Shown: positions 51,159-64,000 of the stretch, in pieces
How the letters are laid out: the number at the start of each line of letters is the position of its first letter
How positions within the stretch are numbered: the stretch's first letter is position 1
Assembly: GCA_050789445.1 (NCBI GenBank)
Contig: JAILXR010000001.1
Span: 3,615,317 to 3,679,316 of the forward strand
Origin: JAWSVE01 sp050789445
GTDB lineage: Bacteria; Pseudomonadota; Gammaproteobacteria; Pseudomonadales; Cellvibrionaceae
DNA length: 64,000 nucleotides
Direction of reading: 5' to 3'
Translations under genes and position numbers: made by a program
Notes under the pieces: model-generated
Database searches by the model: none
What the model was told of the DNA's origin: nothing
What the model saw: only the letters and a program-made list of their open reading frames with translations

Positions 51159-51355
51159 TCAGTCGTTTTTAGCTCTAATTAAGAGAGGTTTTACTTTCGG
51201 ATTGGGCCGGCAGAACTTATTATATGTCGTTCTGTCCTTTCAGTCTTTTTTTGGCACTTATGAGGTGTAACTATAGTTGGATAAGACAGAAAAAGTGCGA
51301 ATAAATAATTTAAAGAAGGCTGAGGTTACTCGGTTTTAGGAATGAGGAGTATACA

Positions 51356-52420
51356 GTGATTAAGGTTGGAATCGTTGGGGGCACAGGATATACCGGTGTC
51401 GAATTATTACGGTTGTTATCCCAGCACCCTAAAGTAGAGTTGAGCTGTATTACTTCACGTGGTGAGGCGGGTAAACCTGTCGCTGATTTATATCCTAGCT
51501 TACGTGGACATGTCGATCTTGCTTTTACAGAGCCTAATACTGATGAGCTTATGTCTTGTGATGTTGTTTTTTTCGCGACACCCCATGGCGTGGCGCAAGC
51601 GATGCTGCCAACATTGTTGCCTGATTTACTCAAAGATCAGTCAGGTAGCGGCCCTAAAATTATTGATATTTCTGCAGATTTTAGAATTAAAGATCAAGGT
51701 GTTTGGGAGGAGTGGTATGGACAAGCTCATGCCTGCCCGCAAATGATCGATCAAGCTGTTTATGGTTTACCAGAGATTAATCGAGAAAAAATCAAATCAG
51801 CAAAATTGATCGCGAATCCAGGTTGTTATCCAACAGCAATTGCGTTGGGCTTGCTCCCTTTAATCGAGCAAGGATTAGTTGATCCTAAGCGCTTAATAGC
51901 CAGTGCTGCTTCAGGTGTTAGTGGCGCAGGAAGGAGCGCAAAAGTGGATAATTTATTTTCTGAAGTGAGCGATAGCTATAAAGCCTATGCAGTGCCGGGA
52001 CATCGACACTTACCTGAGATTGAGCAGACATTAAATGACGTTAAAGCGAAGGGTATGTCTAATCCGCAAATTACGTTTGTGCCGCACTTATTACCGATTA
52101 TTCGAGGAATGCAGGCAAGCCTGTATGCTAATCTTTTAAATACAAACGTTGATTTACAAGGTTTGTACGAAGAGCGTTATAAAGATGAACCTTTTGTTGA
52201 TGTGCTCCCGCAAGGAGAGGTGCCCCAAACGCGAACGGTGAAAAGTTCAAATGTGTGCCGCTTGTCTGTGTTTAGACCTCAGGGGCGCGATACAGTTGTA
52301 GTTCTTTCAGTGATTGATAATCTGACTAAGGGAGCATCAGGGCAAGCAATTCAATGCATGAATTTGATGTTTGGTTTTGATGAAAAGCTAGGGATTAATC
52401 ATATTGCAGTGATGCCTTAA
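51356..52420 (+). CDS. argC: N-acetyl-gamma-glutamyl-phosphate reductase
   Basis: A 354-residue enzyme starting at GTG 51356, with a strong GAGGAG six bases upstream. The Rossmann start VGIVGGTGYTGVELLRLLSQHP, the catalytic Cys in IANPGCYPTAIALGL and the histidine stretch AYAVPGHRHLPEIEQ are all present. The length fits type 1 ArgC. It reduces N-acetylglutamyl phosphate with NADPH in arginine synthesis. It leads a plus-strand run with DUF6776, bactofilin and erpA genes, an order seen in Pseudomonas relatives. Confidence 0.97.
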   Translation: MIKVGIVGGTGYTGVELLRLLSQHPKVELSCITSRGEAGKPVADLYPSLRGHVDLAFTEPNTDELMSCDVVFFATPHGVAQAMLPTLLPDLLKDQSGSGPKIIDISADFRIKDQGVWEEWYGQAHACPQMIDQAVYGLPEINREKIKSAKLIANPGCYPTAIALGLLPLIEQGLVDPKRLIASAASGVSGAGRSAKVDNLFSEVSDSYKAYAVPGHRHLPEIEQTLNDVKAKGMSNPQITFVPHLLPIIRGMQASLYANLLNTNVDLQGLYEERYKDEPFVDVLPQGEVPQTRTVKSSNVCRLSVFRPQGRDTVVVLSVIDNLTKGASGQAIQCMNLMFGFDEKLGINHIAVMP

Positions 52421-52486
52421 TATGTTTGGTCTTTTCATCATGAGTTTCTTATTTCTTACTTTTGAAAATATTTTGGATTTATTTAA

Positions 52487-53227
52487 ATGTCAGTAGTGAA
52501 AGGCACTAAATCTCCTCGGTTAATGGTGGTCCCTTATCAGCCATACTTTAAAGTGGTGGCTATTGTTTCTGTGATTGCTGCAGTTTTAATTGCGGGTACC
52601 TTAAGTTTTATTGCTGGCAAGGAAATTGGCGCGGGCGTTGGAAGGGATGCAATCGCGGAACGTGATGAACTGCGAGAGAGTTATCGAGAGAAGATAAAAG
52701 AAGCTGAAGATCTTTCCCAGCAAGTGGCAAATCTTTCTCTGGCAAGTGAAGTTGATAAAACGTCGAATGAAGAAGTGAGAAGTCAAATTATTCAGCAGAA
52801 AGAAAAAATAGCAGCGCTAGAGGAAGACATTACTTTTTATCGAGGGCTTATGTCTCCGACGGATAACAAGCAAGGTTTGGCCATTGGTTCGGTGAATGTT
52901 TTGTCGACGGGTGTTTCTCGTCAATTCGACTTTAAAATTGTTATTCAGCAATTAGTCACCAATCATCAATTGTTAAACGGAACGTTAAATGTCAATGTGA
53001 TAGGTCGTGAAGCTGGAACTCCTCGCATATTGCCGTTAAAAGATTTGACGACACAAGTTGATACAACAGACATCAAGCTCCGGTTTAAATATTTTCAAGA
53101 TATTAAAGGGCGCTTAGAGTTGCCAATAGGTTTTGAGGCTGAACGTATCGAAGTAATTGCTAAATCATCGGGTAAGAATAGTTCGGTGGTTGAGAAAAAG
53201 TTTGGCTGGTTGGTGGAAGAGAATTAA
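52487..53227 (+). CDS. DUF6776 family membrane protein
   Basis: A 246-residue protein with one transmembrane helix (about residues 22-46), a coiled coil (about 58-115) and a C-terminal beta-rich domain ending GRLELPIGFEAERIEVIAKSSG. This is the layout of the conserved protein that lies between argC and the bactofilin gene in Pseudomonas-type genomes. Its role is unknown. The topology puts the coiled coil and C-terminal domain in the periplasm. The neighbouring bactofilin gene, 60 bases away, suggests a shared part in cell-shape or envelope organisation. Confidence 0.8.
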   Translation: MSVVKGTKSPRLMVVPYQPYFKVVAIVSVIAAVLIAGTLSFIAGKEIGAGVGRDAIAERDELRESYREKIKEAEDLSQQVANLSLASEVDKTSNEEVRSQIIQQKEKIAALEEDITFYRGLMSPTDNKQGLAIGSVNVLSTGVSRQFDFKIVIQQLVTNHQLLNGTLNVNVIGREAGTPRILPLKDLTTQVDTTDIKLRFKYFQDIKGRLELPIGFEAERIEVIAKSSGKNSSVVEKKFGWLVEEN

Positions 53228-53287
53228 TAATTTTACCAAAAAGAAAATTTATATTTAGATCTCTAATCATGAGTTAAAGAGGTTCCA

Positions 53288-53710
53288 ATGGGAAAGCTCG
53301 TCGGTAATACAGCGACTACATTGATCGCACGTGGTACAGAAATAATTGGTGATGTTCATTTTTCTGGAACATTGCATGTTGAAGGTGTTCTCCGTGGTAA
53401 TGTTGTTGCAAAAGAGGGAAGCAATGCTCACTTGGATATTCAAGAGCACGGAATTATTGAGGGCCAAGTGCATGTTCCTACTGTCCGAATTGACGGGCGA
53501 GTTGTTGGTGATGTCGTTTCAACAAAACACGTTGAATTAGCGGCAAAAGCTCAGATAGAAGGAAATGTTCATTACCATTTGATTGAGATGGTTAAAGGAT
53601 CTCAAGTTAATGGCAGTCTTGTGTATGTTGGAGAGGGTGCTTCATCAGCCGCTGTTGAAGCAGAAGCTTCTGCCGATATAGCCGAACATTCGGCTCCTGG
53701 GCTTTTGTAG
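53288..53710 (+). CDS. Bactofilin (polymer-forming cytoskeletal protein)
   Basis: A 140-residue bactofilin. The regular short repeats of its right-handed beta-helix are visible: IARGTEIIGDVHFSGTLHVEGVLRGNV, IIEGQVHVPTVRIDGRVVGDV, and KAQIEGNVHYHLIEMVKGSQVNGSLVY. A disordered tail rich in Ala, Glu and Ser follows. Bactofilins form filaments without nucleotide and organise cell-wall enzymes and polar or stalk structures. AGAGG five bases before the ATG is a good ribosome site. M23 endopeptidases are frequent bactofilin partners, and one lies 1.7 kb away. Confidence 0.93.
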   Translation: MGKLVGNTATTLIARGTEIIGDVHFSGTLHVEGVLRGNVVAKEGSNAHLDIQEHGIIEGQVHVPTVRIDGRVVGDVVSTKHVELAAKAQIEGNVHYHLIEMVKGSQVNGSLVYVGEGASSAAVEAEASADIAEHSAPGLL

Positions 53711-53798
53711 TCAAGGTTATATCCAATAAAAATTTGTGGATTTTGGATTCTTGGGTCTAGAGTTCTCAGTTCTTAGCTCATTTCTATTCATTTTCTGA

Positions 53799-53818
53799 AA
53801 CAGCTTGCTCAAGCTGTT
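53799..53818. repeat. Perfect inverted repeat upstream of erpA
   Basis: Arms AACAGCTTG and CAAGCTGTT with a two-base centre, 82 bases before erpA. There is no T-run, so it may be a weak attenuator or a protein site. It does not resemble an IscR box. Confidence 0.35.
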
Positions 53819-53899
53819 CCCTTCCAGAGATAATGCCGAAACTTCCGTAGCTTGTTTTTTTAATGATTGCGGAAAGTTTAAGCTGAGGTAATTAATTTC

Positions 53900-54253
53900 A
53901 TGGCAACAACAGAAACGTTTATTCCAGAACCTTTAATGATAACGCCGAGTGCTGTTGCGAAGATTAAAGATTTGGTTGAAGAAGAAGGTAATGACGCACT
54001 TAAATTGCGTGTATTTGTCACAGGTGGTGGCTGTTCAGGTTTTCAGTATGGGTTTGCTTTTGAGGAAGTGACTTCTGATGATGACATGGTTGTTGAAAAA
54101 GATGGTATCAAGGCTGTTATAGATTCGATGAGTTACCCATATTTGATGGGAGCTGAAGTCGATTACGAAGAAGGGCTACAGGGTTCTAAGTTTGTTGTCC
54201 ATAATCCAAATGCCTCATCGACATGTGGCTGTGGCGAATCTTTTTCTGTCTAA
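53900..54253 (+). CDS. erpA: Iron-sulfur cluster insertion protein ErpA
   Basis: A 117-residue A-type carrier. The three cluster-binding cysteines are in place: GGGCSGFQYGF (about residue 48) and the C-terminal STCGCGESF. It also has the helix start ITPSAVAKIKDLVEEEG. ErpA delivers Fe-S clusters to apoproteins, including isoprenoid-synthesis enzymes. Its stop codon overlaps that of the convergent anmK gene by four bases. No Isc or Suf genes are in the window. Confidence 0.96.
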   Translation: MATTETFIPEPLMITPSAVAKIKDLVEEEGNDALKLRVFVTGGGCSGFQYGFAFEEVTSDDDMVVEKDGIKAVIDSMSYPYLMGAEVDYEEGLQGSKFVVHNPNASSTCGCGESFSV

Positions 54254-55368
54254 GCTTGATAAATCCCTCCTAAAATTACCGGTCTACTTGCTCCTGTTAC
54301 GCTGGGTAAATTTCCAAATGCTTTGTCTAGAGTTTGTTTGGCCAGCCAGGCAAACGCGGCACCCTCAACCCAGTCGGGACCGATTCCTAGCTTCTCTGTC
54401 GTGGTGACAATGAATCTAGGTAGTAGCTCGGAAAGGCGAGACATTAATTTTGCATTGTGGGCGCCGCCTCCGCATACATAAACTTCGCCGCTGTTTATAT
54501 TTAATTCTTTTATCTCGTTTGAAATGCTAACGGTGGTCAATTCTAGTAACGTTGCTTGAACATCTTTAGATGATATTTTGTCTTCAAGCTCTAAAATTAG
54601 TTCCAGCCAAGGAAGTGTAAATACTTCTCTGCCCGTACTTTTAGGGGCTGCTTCTCTAAAATAATCATGATCCAATAATCGATTGAGTAGTGCTTCATTA
54701 ACTAGTCCTGATTCGGCCCATTTTCCATTTTCATCATAAGCTAAATTCTTCTTTTTACTGATCCACTCGTCCATTAATGCATTGCCGGGGCCTGTATCGT
54801 AACCAATGGTTGGGTTTTGTTTGGACAGAACCGTGATGTTAGAGATTCCACCTATATTTAGAATGACGCGATCTATATCTTCGGAAGAAAAAACAGCTTC
54901 ATGAAATGCGGGAACTAAGGGTGCTCCTTGTCCGCCGGCTGCCATATCGCGTCTTCGAAAATCCGCTATCGTTGTGATGCCCGTTTGTTCGGCAATAATA
55001 TTGGGGTCTGCAATTTGAAGAGTGAAGGCTCGTGATAGAGCGCCTTCAGGGCGATGTCTGATCGTTTGCCCGTGGCTACCAATCGCGGAGAGAAGTTTTT
55101 TTTCAATACCTGCTTTTTCTAAAAGTTTATTAGCTGCATCAGCAAAAATATCTCCTAGCTTTTGGTCCAGCACGCCCATGCGATCTATTTCGTTATCGTT
55201 GGGCAGCATGAGCTTTTTAATTTTTTGAGTTGTTTTTTTTGAGATGGGATAGGTGAGTGCGTTAACTAGAATTGGTTTTTTGTTTTGAAAATCCATTAAA
55301 ACGGCATCAATACCGTCAACACTGGTACCTGAAATCAATCCGATGAAAAGAGTGCGAGAGCTTTGCAT
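54250..55368 (-). CDS. anmK: Anhydro-N-acetylmuramic acid kinase
   Basis: A 372-residue sugar kinase of the ASKHA fold. The N-terminal FIGLISGTSVDGIDAVLMDF, the catalytic IADFRRRDMAAGGQGAPLVPAFHE, and the C-terminal VYVCGGGAHNAKLMSRL and LGIGPDWVEGAAFAWLA are all diagnostic. It phosphorylates 1,6-anhydroMurNAc while opening the anhydro ring, returning peptidoglycan turnover products to MurNAc-6-P. It lies 26 bases after the M23 endopeptidase gene on the same strand, so cell-wall cutting and recycling are co-encoded, as in Pseudomonas. Confidence 0.96.
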   Translation of the reverse strand: MQSSRTLFIGLISGTSVDGIDAVLMDFQNKKPILVNALTYPISKKTTQKIKKLMLPNDNEIDRMGVLDQKLGDIFADAANKLLEKAGIEKKLLSAIGSHGQTIRHRPEGALSRAFTLQIADPNIIAEQTGITTIADFRRRDMAAGGQGAPLVPAFHEAVFSSEDIDRVILNIGGISNITVLSKQNPTIGYDTGPGNALMDEWISKKKNLAYDENGKWAESGLVNEALLNRLLDHDYFREAAPKSTGREVFTLPWLELILELEDKISSKDVQATLLELTTVSISNEIKELNINSGEVYVCGGGAHNAKLMSRLSELLPRFIVTTTEKLGIGPDWVEGAAFAWLAKQTLDKAFGNLPSVTGASRPVILGGIYQA

Positions 55369-55394
55369 TGTTGTTTTTTCGCAGAAGCCTCTAG

Positions 55395-56876
55395 TTAATT
55401 GATCGAGTTTGTAGGTTCGATCAGCGCTAACATGCGCGATTGGTGAAACTTATCCAATTGAGCAATTATCGGTTGGGCTTGCTTTTTGAATGCGATTAAT
55501 TCTGCTGATGCGATAGATTTTGCTTTCGGTAGTTTATTTACAATGGTACGAGGGTTTCTGTGAACACCATTAACTAAAAACTCGTAATGTAGATGTGGTG
55601 CAGTTGAATAACCTGTCGATCCGACTGTACCGATGGTTTGTTTTTGCGTAACACGTTGGCCTTTTTTTACATAACGCTTATGGAGATGTAAATATTTTGT
55701 TTGGATATTGCTGTTGTGTTGAACGATGACATAATTGCCGTTCGCTTTTGAATAGCTTGATGCGATTACTTTTCCGTCACCGGGAGCCCAAACAGGTGTG
55801 CCGCGATTTGCCGCATAATCGGTTCCTCGATGAGGCTTAATTCTTTTGCTAATTGGATGTAACCGCCGAGGGTTAAAGTTAGAACTGATTCGGCGGAAAT
55901 CAAGGGGCGCTCTTAAAAAGTCTTTACGCATACTTTTGCCGTCAGGAGTAAAGTAATGAGTTTTACCTTTATCATCTAAATAGCGAACTGCTCGAAAAGA
56001 TTTTCCTTGGTTAATAAACTCTGCTGCAAGGATATCTCCGAAGCCAATTAAATCACCATCTAAAAACTTTTCTTCATAGAGAACTTTGAAGCTGTCGCCT
56101 TTGCGAAGGTCTAGTGCGAAATCAATATCCCAGCCAAAAATATTAGCTAGTTCCATGGTGACATTGATGTCCATGTTCACGCCATCTTTCATTGCTGCCG
56201 CTACAAGCGAGCTTTCAATTTTAGATTCTCGGTAAGCAATTTGAATGTCTGGCGTTTTGTTGTCAGCTATGGCGGTAAAACCATCTTCTGTACGTTGATA
56301 GAGTTGCGAATTGAGCTTGTTCTTGATGTGTCTTAATTTGTTTAGTTTGCCATTCTCATCAAGATGAAAAGCGAGTTGATGACCTGGGAAAATCTTTTTA
56401 AGTGATTTTGCTTCGTCCGTGCTATTGGTGAACTCATATACATCGCGGTTGCTCAGCCCGGCCCGATGGAAAAGCAGAGATAGATTGTCTCCATGCTTAA
56501 CCGTTAGTATATTCCATTCAAGCTCGCTAACAATTTCATCGGCTAGAGTGGGTACAGCGTTATCATCGACCCCTTTTGCCTGGTTTGATTCGACAATCTC
56601 TTTAGTGGCGGTGGTGACTTCGGTTGTACTGGCTTTTGCATCGGTATTATTAATGATGTATTCGACAGTGTTCGAGTTGCTTGCGCTAGAGGTGGGGAGG
56701 TCAAGTGAAAGCGTTAATGCTTGTCTTCGGTTGGCTTCAACATCTTTTGATGGAAATAACACAAACAAAAGGGACAGGGATACGGCCAGCGCGCTGGCCG
56801 CAACAATATGTGTTAAGGGGAAGTGTTTGATGCCGTTCTTAAGTGGCAAATTCTTTTTGATTTCAGCAGGTTCCAT
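55395..56876 (-). CDS. M23-family murein endopeptidase (MepM-like)
   Basis: A 493-residue protein. An N-terminal transmembrane helix (about residues 24-43) is followed by a linker, an OapA/LysM-like region (ILTVKHGDNLSLLFHRAG, about 130-190), a central beta domain and a C-terminal M23 (LytM) domain. The zinc sites are HRGTDYAA (HxxxD) and PHLHYEF (HxH), both intact, so it should be active. It would cut peptide cross-links in peptidoglycan to allow growth. It is divergent from tyrS and lies upstream of anmK in an operon. The bactofilin gene nearby hints at spatial control. Confidence 0.93.
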   Translation of the reverse strand: MEPAEIKKNLPLKNGIKHFPLTHIVAASALAVSLSLLFVLFPSKDVEANRRQALTLSLDLPTSSASNSNTVEYIINNTDAKASTTEVTTATKEIVESNQAKGVDDNAVPTLADEIVSELEWNILTVKHGDNLSLLFHRAGLSNRDVYEFTNSTDEAKSLKKIFPGHQLAFHLDENGKLNKLRHIKNKLNSQLYQRTEDGFTAIADNKTPDIQIAYRESKIESSLVAAAMKDGVNMDINVTMELANIFGWDIDFALDLRKGDSFKVLYEEKFLDGDLIGFGDILAAEFINQGKSFRAVRYLDDKGKTHYFTPDGKSMRKDFLRAPLDFRRISSNFNPRRLHPISKRIKPHRGTDYAANRGTPVWAPGDGKVIASSYSKANGNYVIVQHNSNIQTKYLHLHKRYVKKGQRVTQKQTIGTVGSTGYSTAPHLHYEFLVNGVHRNPRTIVNKLPKAKSIASAELIAFKKQAQPIIAQLDKFHQSRMLALIEPTNSIN

Positions 56877-57089
56877 GGATCAACTAGATTCTTGGTTAAC
56901 AATAATACAGTTATATCAGAAAACCTTTCTAATATCATCCCGGTTTAGCGCGCGAAATAACCATTTATCAAAGTAGCAATTGGTCAAATGCTTGTTTTTA
57001 GAAGTGGTTCCGGTATTGTTTGCGCCTCGAAAAATCGCTATTAATCTAGGGTGCAGTTTTTAGCCCAAATTATATTTAGGAATATCTCC

Positions 57090-58397
57090 ATGTCTGGTGT
57101 TGATGCATCTCTATTAGGTGACTTAGAGTCTCGAGGGTTGGTTTCTCAGATGACGGGTGGTGGCGAGCTATCTGAGCATCTTAGTAGTGGCTCTCGAAGT
57201 GTTTATTGTGGCTTCGATCCAACAGCAAATAGTTTGCATATTGGAAGTCTTGTGCCGCTATTGGCATTGCGACGTTTTCAGCTTGCAGGTCACAAGCCGA
57301 TTGCCTTGGTAGGAGGTGCAACGGGTTTAATTGGAGATCCTAGTGGTAAAACTGCTGAGCGATCGCTGAATGATTCATCGGTTGTTGAAGAGTGGGTGGA
57401 ATCTATAAAGAAGCAGGTCTCCGTTTTTGTCGATTTTGATAAAGGAGGCCATTCGGCGGAGGTCGTCAATAACCTTGATTGGTTTCAAGGCATGTCATCG
57501 CTGTCTTTTCTGCGAGATGTAGGCAAGCATTTCTCTGTTAATAATATGATTCACAAAGAATCCGTAAAGCAGCGACTTGATCGAGAGGGTGAAGGTATTT
57601 CATATACTGAATTCACTTACATGATTCTTCAGTCCTATGATTTTGCTGAGTTATATAGGCGCTATAACTGTACGCTGCAGATAGGAGGTTCTGATCAGTG
57701 GGGAAATATAACCGGAGGTGTTGATCTGGTTCGCCGTCTACATGGAGGTAGTGCTCATGGTCTTACGTTGCCGTTAGTGACTAAATCAGACGGCACTAAG
57801 TTTGGTAAAACAGAAAGCGGCACTATTTGGCTTGATCCCGCTAGGACCTCTCCTTACGCTTTTTATCAATTCTGGTTGAATGTGGCAGACTCTGATGTGT
57901 ATCGGTTTCTGAAGTTTTTTACGTTTTTGCCGATCTCGCAAATTGATGCGATTGAGGAGGGTGATAAGTCTTCAGGTGTAAAGCCGTTGGCCCAGAGTAT
58001 ATTGGCGGCCAATGTGACCGAGTTGGTTCATGGTTCCCGTGGTTTAGAGTCGGCTCATCGTATAACCAAAGCTTTATTTGAAAGTGAGCTGGGTTCTTTA
58101 ACTGAAGGTGAGCTATCCCAACTTCAGCAAGATGGAATTTCATCTTCTGTGGTAACTAGGGATCAGCTGTTACAAATGACGCTTACTCAGCTATTGGTTG
58201 ATATCGAGATGGTTGGCTCGGGAAAGCAAGTGAAGGATGCATTGGGGCGTGGGGCGATTTTAGTGAATGGCCTGGTTGTTGCCGAAAGCGATGTAATGAA
58301 TATTACGCCTTATTTTGCTGGTGATCGTGGCTACTTTGGCAGATATTACTTTTTGAAGGTGGGCAAAAAGAAGTATCACTTACTTGAGTTGGTTTAA
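57090..58397 (+). CDS. tyrS: Tyrosyl-tRNA synthetase
   Basis: About 435 residues from ATG 57090, which has AGGAA eight bases upstream; a GTG at 57051 is open but has no good site. The class I signatures are SLHIGSLVPL (HIGH-like) near residue 48 and KFGKTESGT (KMSKS-like). The tyrosine-binding segments YTEFTYMILQSYDF and GGSDQWGNI and a C-terminal S4 tRNA-binding domain (LVDIEMVGSGKQVKDALGRGAILVNG) are also present. It charges tRNA-Tyr in the cytosol. It lies just before the rRNA operon, a common arrangement in Pseudomonas relatives. Confidence 0.97.
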   Translation: MSGVDASLLGDLESRGLVSQMTGGGELSEHLSSGSRSVYCGFDPTANSLHIGSLVPLLALRRFQLAGHKPIALVGGATGLIGDPSGKTAERSLNDSSVVEEWVESIKKQVSVFVDFDKGGHSAEVVNNLDWFQGMSSLSFLRDVGKHFSVNNMIHKESVKQRLDREGEGISYTEFTYMILQSYDFAELYRRYNCTLQIGGSDQWGNITGGVDLVRRLHGGSAHGLTLPLVTKSDGTKFGKTESGTIWLDPARTSPYAFYQFWLNVADSDVYRFLKFFTFLPISQIDAIEEGDKSSGVKPLAQSILAANVTELVHGSRGLESAHRITKALFESELGSLTEGELSQLQQDGISSSVVTRDQLLQMTLTQLLVDIEMVGSGKQVKDALGRGAILVNGLVVAESDVMNITPYFAGDRGYFGRYYFLKVGKKKYHLLELV

Positions 58398-58497
58398 ATT
58401 GTGGTTGGTTAGGGTTGAGTTAGTTGTTGGCGGAATCCTCTTAAAACTGAAAGATATATGTATTTTCAAGAAAATTAAAATAATCGCATTGTACCCA

Positions 58498-58525
58498 TTG
58501 CTAACGGAAGTTAGATGCGTATAAT
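58498..58525 (+). promoter_or_regulatory. rRNA operon promoter (P1-type)
   Basis: A -35 box TTGCTA (58498-58503), a 16-base spacer and a perfect -10 box TATAAT (58520-58525), followed by a GC-rich discriminator (GCGCTCC) as in stringently controlled rRNA promoters. It lies about 200 bases before the mature 16S start. Confidence 0.8.
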
Positions 58526-58555
58526 GCGCTCCTCGGTTGAGGCATAGCCCCCAAC

Positions 58556-58569
58556 TAGCTGTTTAACAA
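58556..58569 (+). promoter_or_regulatory. boxA antitermination element, leader
   Basis: TAGCTGTTTAACAA matches the boxA consensus TGCTCTTTAACA closely. In the rRNA leader it recruits NusB-NusE for antitermination. Confidence 0.7.
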
Positions 58570-58731
58570 AACGATCAAGCAAAGCGTGTGGGCGCTTGCA
58601 GGATAGGCTAAAGAACGAAAGAACCTATCAAAGCAAGTGTCCTAAAATTTATTTTAAGTCAGTTGACTTTGAGCAAGAAATTAGAGGCTTTGATGTACTG
58701 TCTTCGGGCAGATAAAGCTTCGCAACTTTTC

Positions 58732-60264
<1,533 letters not shown>

Positions 60265-60361
60265 AACGATACTTTACCTGTTCTGTAAACGCTCACACGC
60301 ATTGCTTGATCAATTTTCAATAACTTCTAATGAGGTTGTTGGAGATGGCCGTGTTCGCCAT

Positions 60362-60438
<77 letters not shown>

Positions 60439-60455
60439 ACTACTTGAGAAAATAC

Positions 60456-60531
60456 GGGGCTATAGCTCAGCTGGGAGAGCGCTTGGTTTGCATCCAAGAG
60501 GTCTGCGGTTCGATCCCGCATAGCTCCACCA
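60456..60531 (+). tRNA. tRNA-Ala (TGC)
   Basis: A 76-base cloverleaf. The acceptor GGGGCTA pairs with TAGCTCC, with a G-T pair, and ends ACCA. The anticodon loop TTTGCAT gives anticodon TGC, and the T-arm has GTTCGATCC. It is 17 bases after tRNA-Ile. Confidence 0.97.
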
Positions 60532-60927
60532 ATTTCTACTGTTCTGTACAGTCTTTAGAAATGAGAAATAAACTGTTTTATCATTGTTGTTCATGATGAA
60601 GACATTTTATTTCTGGTTTTTAATCAGTCATTACCCTTAGCGGTATTGAGTTGTTTAACAAAATGGCAAAGTTTTAAGTTGTAATACTGCTGATTAATGG
60701 CAAGTGTGCTTATCACGAATCAGTGAGTAGGACGAAGGCATACTAGTGAAAGCTAGAATGTTGGATGACTGCGCACGATTCTAACAAGCACACCTGTCCG
60801 GTGAATCACAATCATGTTGCAAAAAAGAGATACCCGTTGTGATTATCAAAGCGACACAGAATAGCGTGTAGTGAGATATGAACGACACTATCATTTGTAA
60901 TAAGTCGTACAGTCGTTTGAATTATAT
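60532..60927 (+). other. 16S-23S internal transcribed spacer, distal part
   Basis: About 400 bases between tRNA-Ala and 23S. It contains a second boxA (60649-60662) and sequence expected to pair with the region after 23S for RNase III processing. No further tRNA is present. Confidence 0.8.
60649..60662 (+). promoter_or_regulatory. boxA antitermination element, spacer
   Basis: AGTTGTTTAACAAA repeats the leader boxA core (GTTTAACAA) and lies in the usual position between the spacer tRNAs and 23S. Confidence 0.65.
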
Positions 60928-63813
<2,886 letters not shown>

Positions 63814-63980
63814 TATAATTGAGATGATTGTATGACGATTGTGACGGACAGTGTGCTTGAATGACATTGCCATTGAGAAACAGTAGAACAACTTAAATCA
63901 TTGCCAAATTTGTGTTGAGATTGAAAAGTCTCTATCAGATACGAAAGTACTGATACTAGCGATTGCTAGAGCAAACCAGT

Positions 63981-64000
63981 TTGCCTGACGACCATAGCGA
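63981..64000 (+). rRNA. rrf: 5S ribosomal RNA, first bases only
   Basis: The last 20 bases of the window, starting TTGCCTGACGACCATAG, match the usual gammaproteobacterial 5S beginning. The gene continues beyond the window. Confidence 0.8.

Overview
The window is a contiguous piece of a gammaproteobacterial chromosome, AT-leaning and densely coded. The 16S-tRNA-Ile-tRNA-Ala-23S-5S operon, and the block argC, DUF6776 protein, bactofilin, erpA, anmK, M23 peptidase, tyrS, rrn, are typical of Pseudomonas/Cellvibrio-type Gammaproteobacteria. The abundance of lipoproteins, secreted hydrolases and PQQ dehydrogenases suggests a marine, Cellvibrionales/Spongiibacteraceae-like heterotroph. This placement is inference from gene content and order, not from a database search.

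Region 1 (1-7.7 kb, mostly minus strand): the tail of a BTAD-like regulator, a NYN-domain protein, RNA helicase RhlE, the haem-dependent fatty acid cis/trans isomerase Cti, an M48 metallopeptidase beside two YbjQ-family proteins, and a TetR regulator. These are mainly envelope and stress functions.

Region 2 (7.7-29 kb): a catabolic and secretion region. Divergent from the TetR gene is an operon of a double-CMD lipoprotein, a periplasmic quinohaemoprotein dehydrogenase and a double-VOC lipoprotein, followed by an AraC-type regulator with a long palindrome upstream. Further on are a membrane-bound GDH-type PQQ dehydrogenase, a type-B carboxylesterase, two FKBP prolyl isomerases and a secreted alpha/beta hydrolase with six cysteines. 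Scattered among them are three divergent lipase-foldase (Lif)-like proteins, one overlapping a gene for an apolipoprotein N-acyltransferase-like protein. The repeated pairing of envelope-anchored foldase-like proteins with exported hydrolases is the most unusual theme of the window.

Region 3 (29-34.8 kb): a small accessory island between the FKBP gene and ftsH. It holds an unrecognised 361-residue protein with a lipoprotein partner, a three-gene YafO-type toxin-antitoxin unit, repeat and hairpin sequences, and a large Rad50/RloC-like ABC ATPase with a zinc hook and a C-terminal extension. It looks like a defence or conflict locus.

Region 4 (34.8-58.4 kb): mostly housekeeping. It contains an FtsH protease and a PfkB kinase, PBP1b with a downstream LpoP-like lipoprotein, a DUF1631 protein with a PilZ protein, an aminotransferase, hemL, thiE, thiD, hemJ, a ClC channel, argC, a DUF6776 protein, bactofilin, erpA, anmK, an M23 endopeptidase and tyrS.

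Region 5 (58.4-64 kb): an rRNA operon with a recognisable promoter and boxA elements, running off the end of the window in the first bases of 5S. No CRISPR array, insertion sequence or intact prophage was seen.
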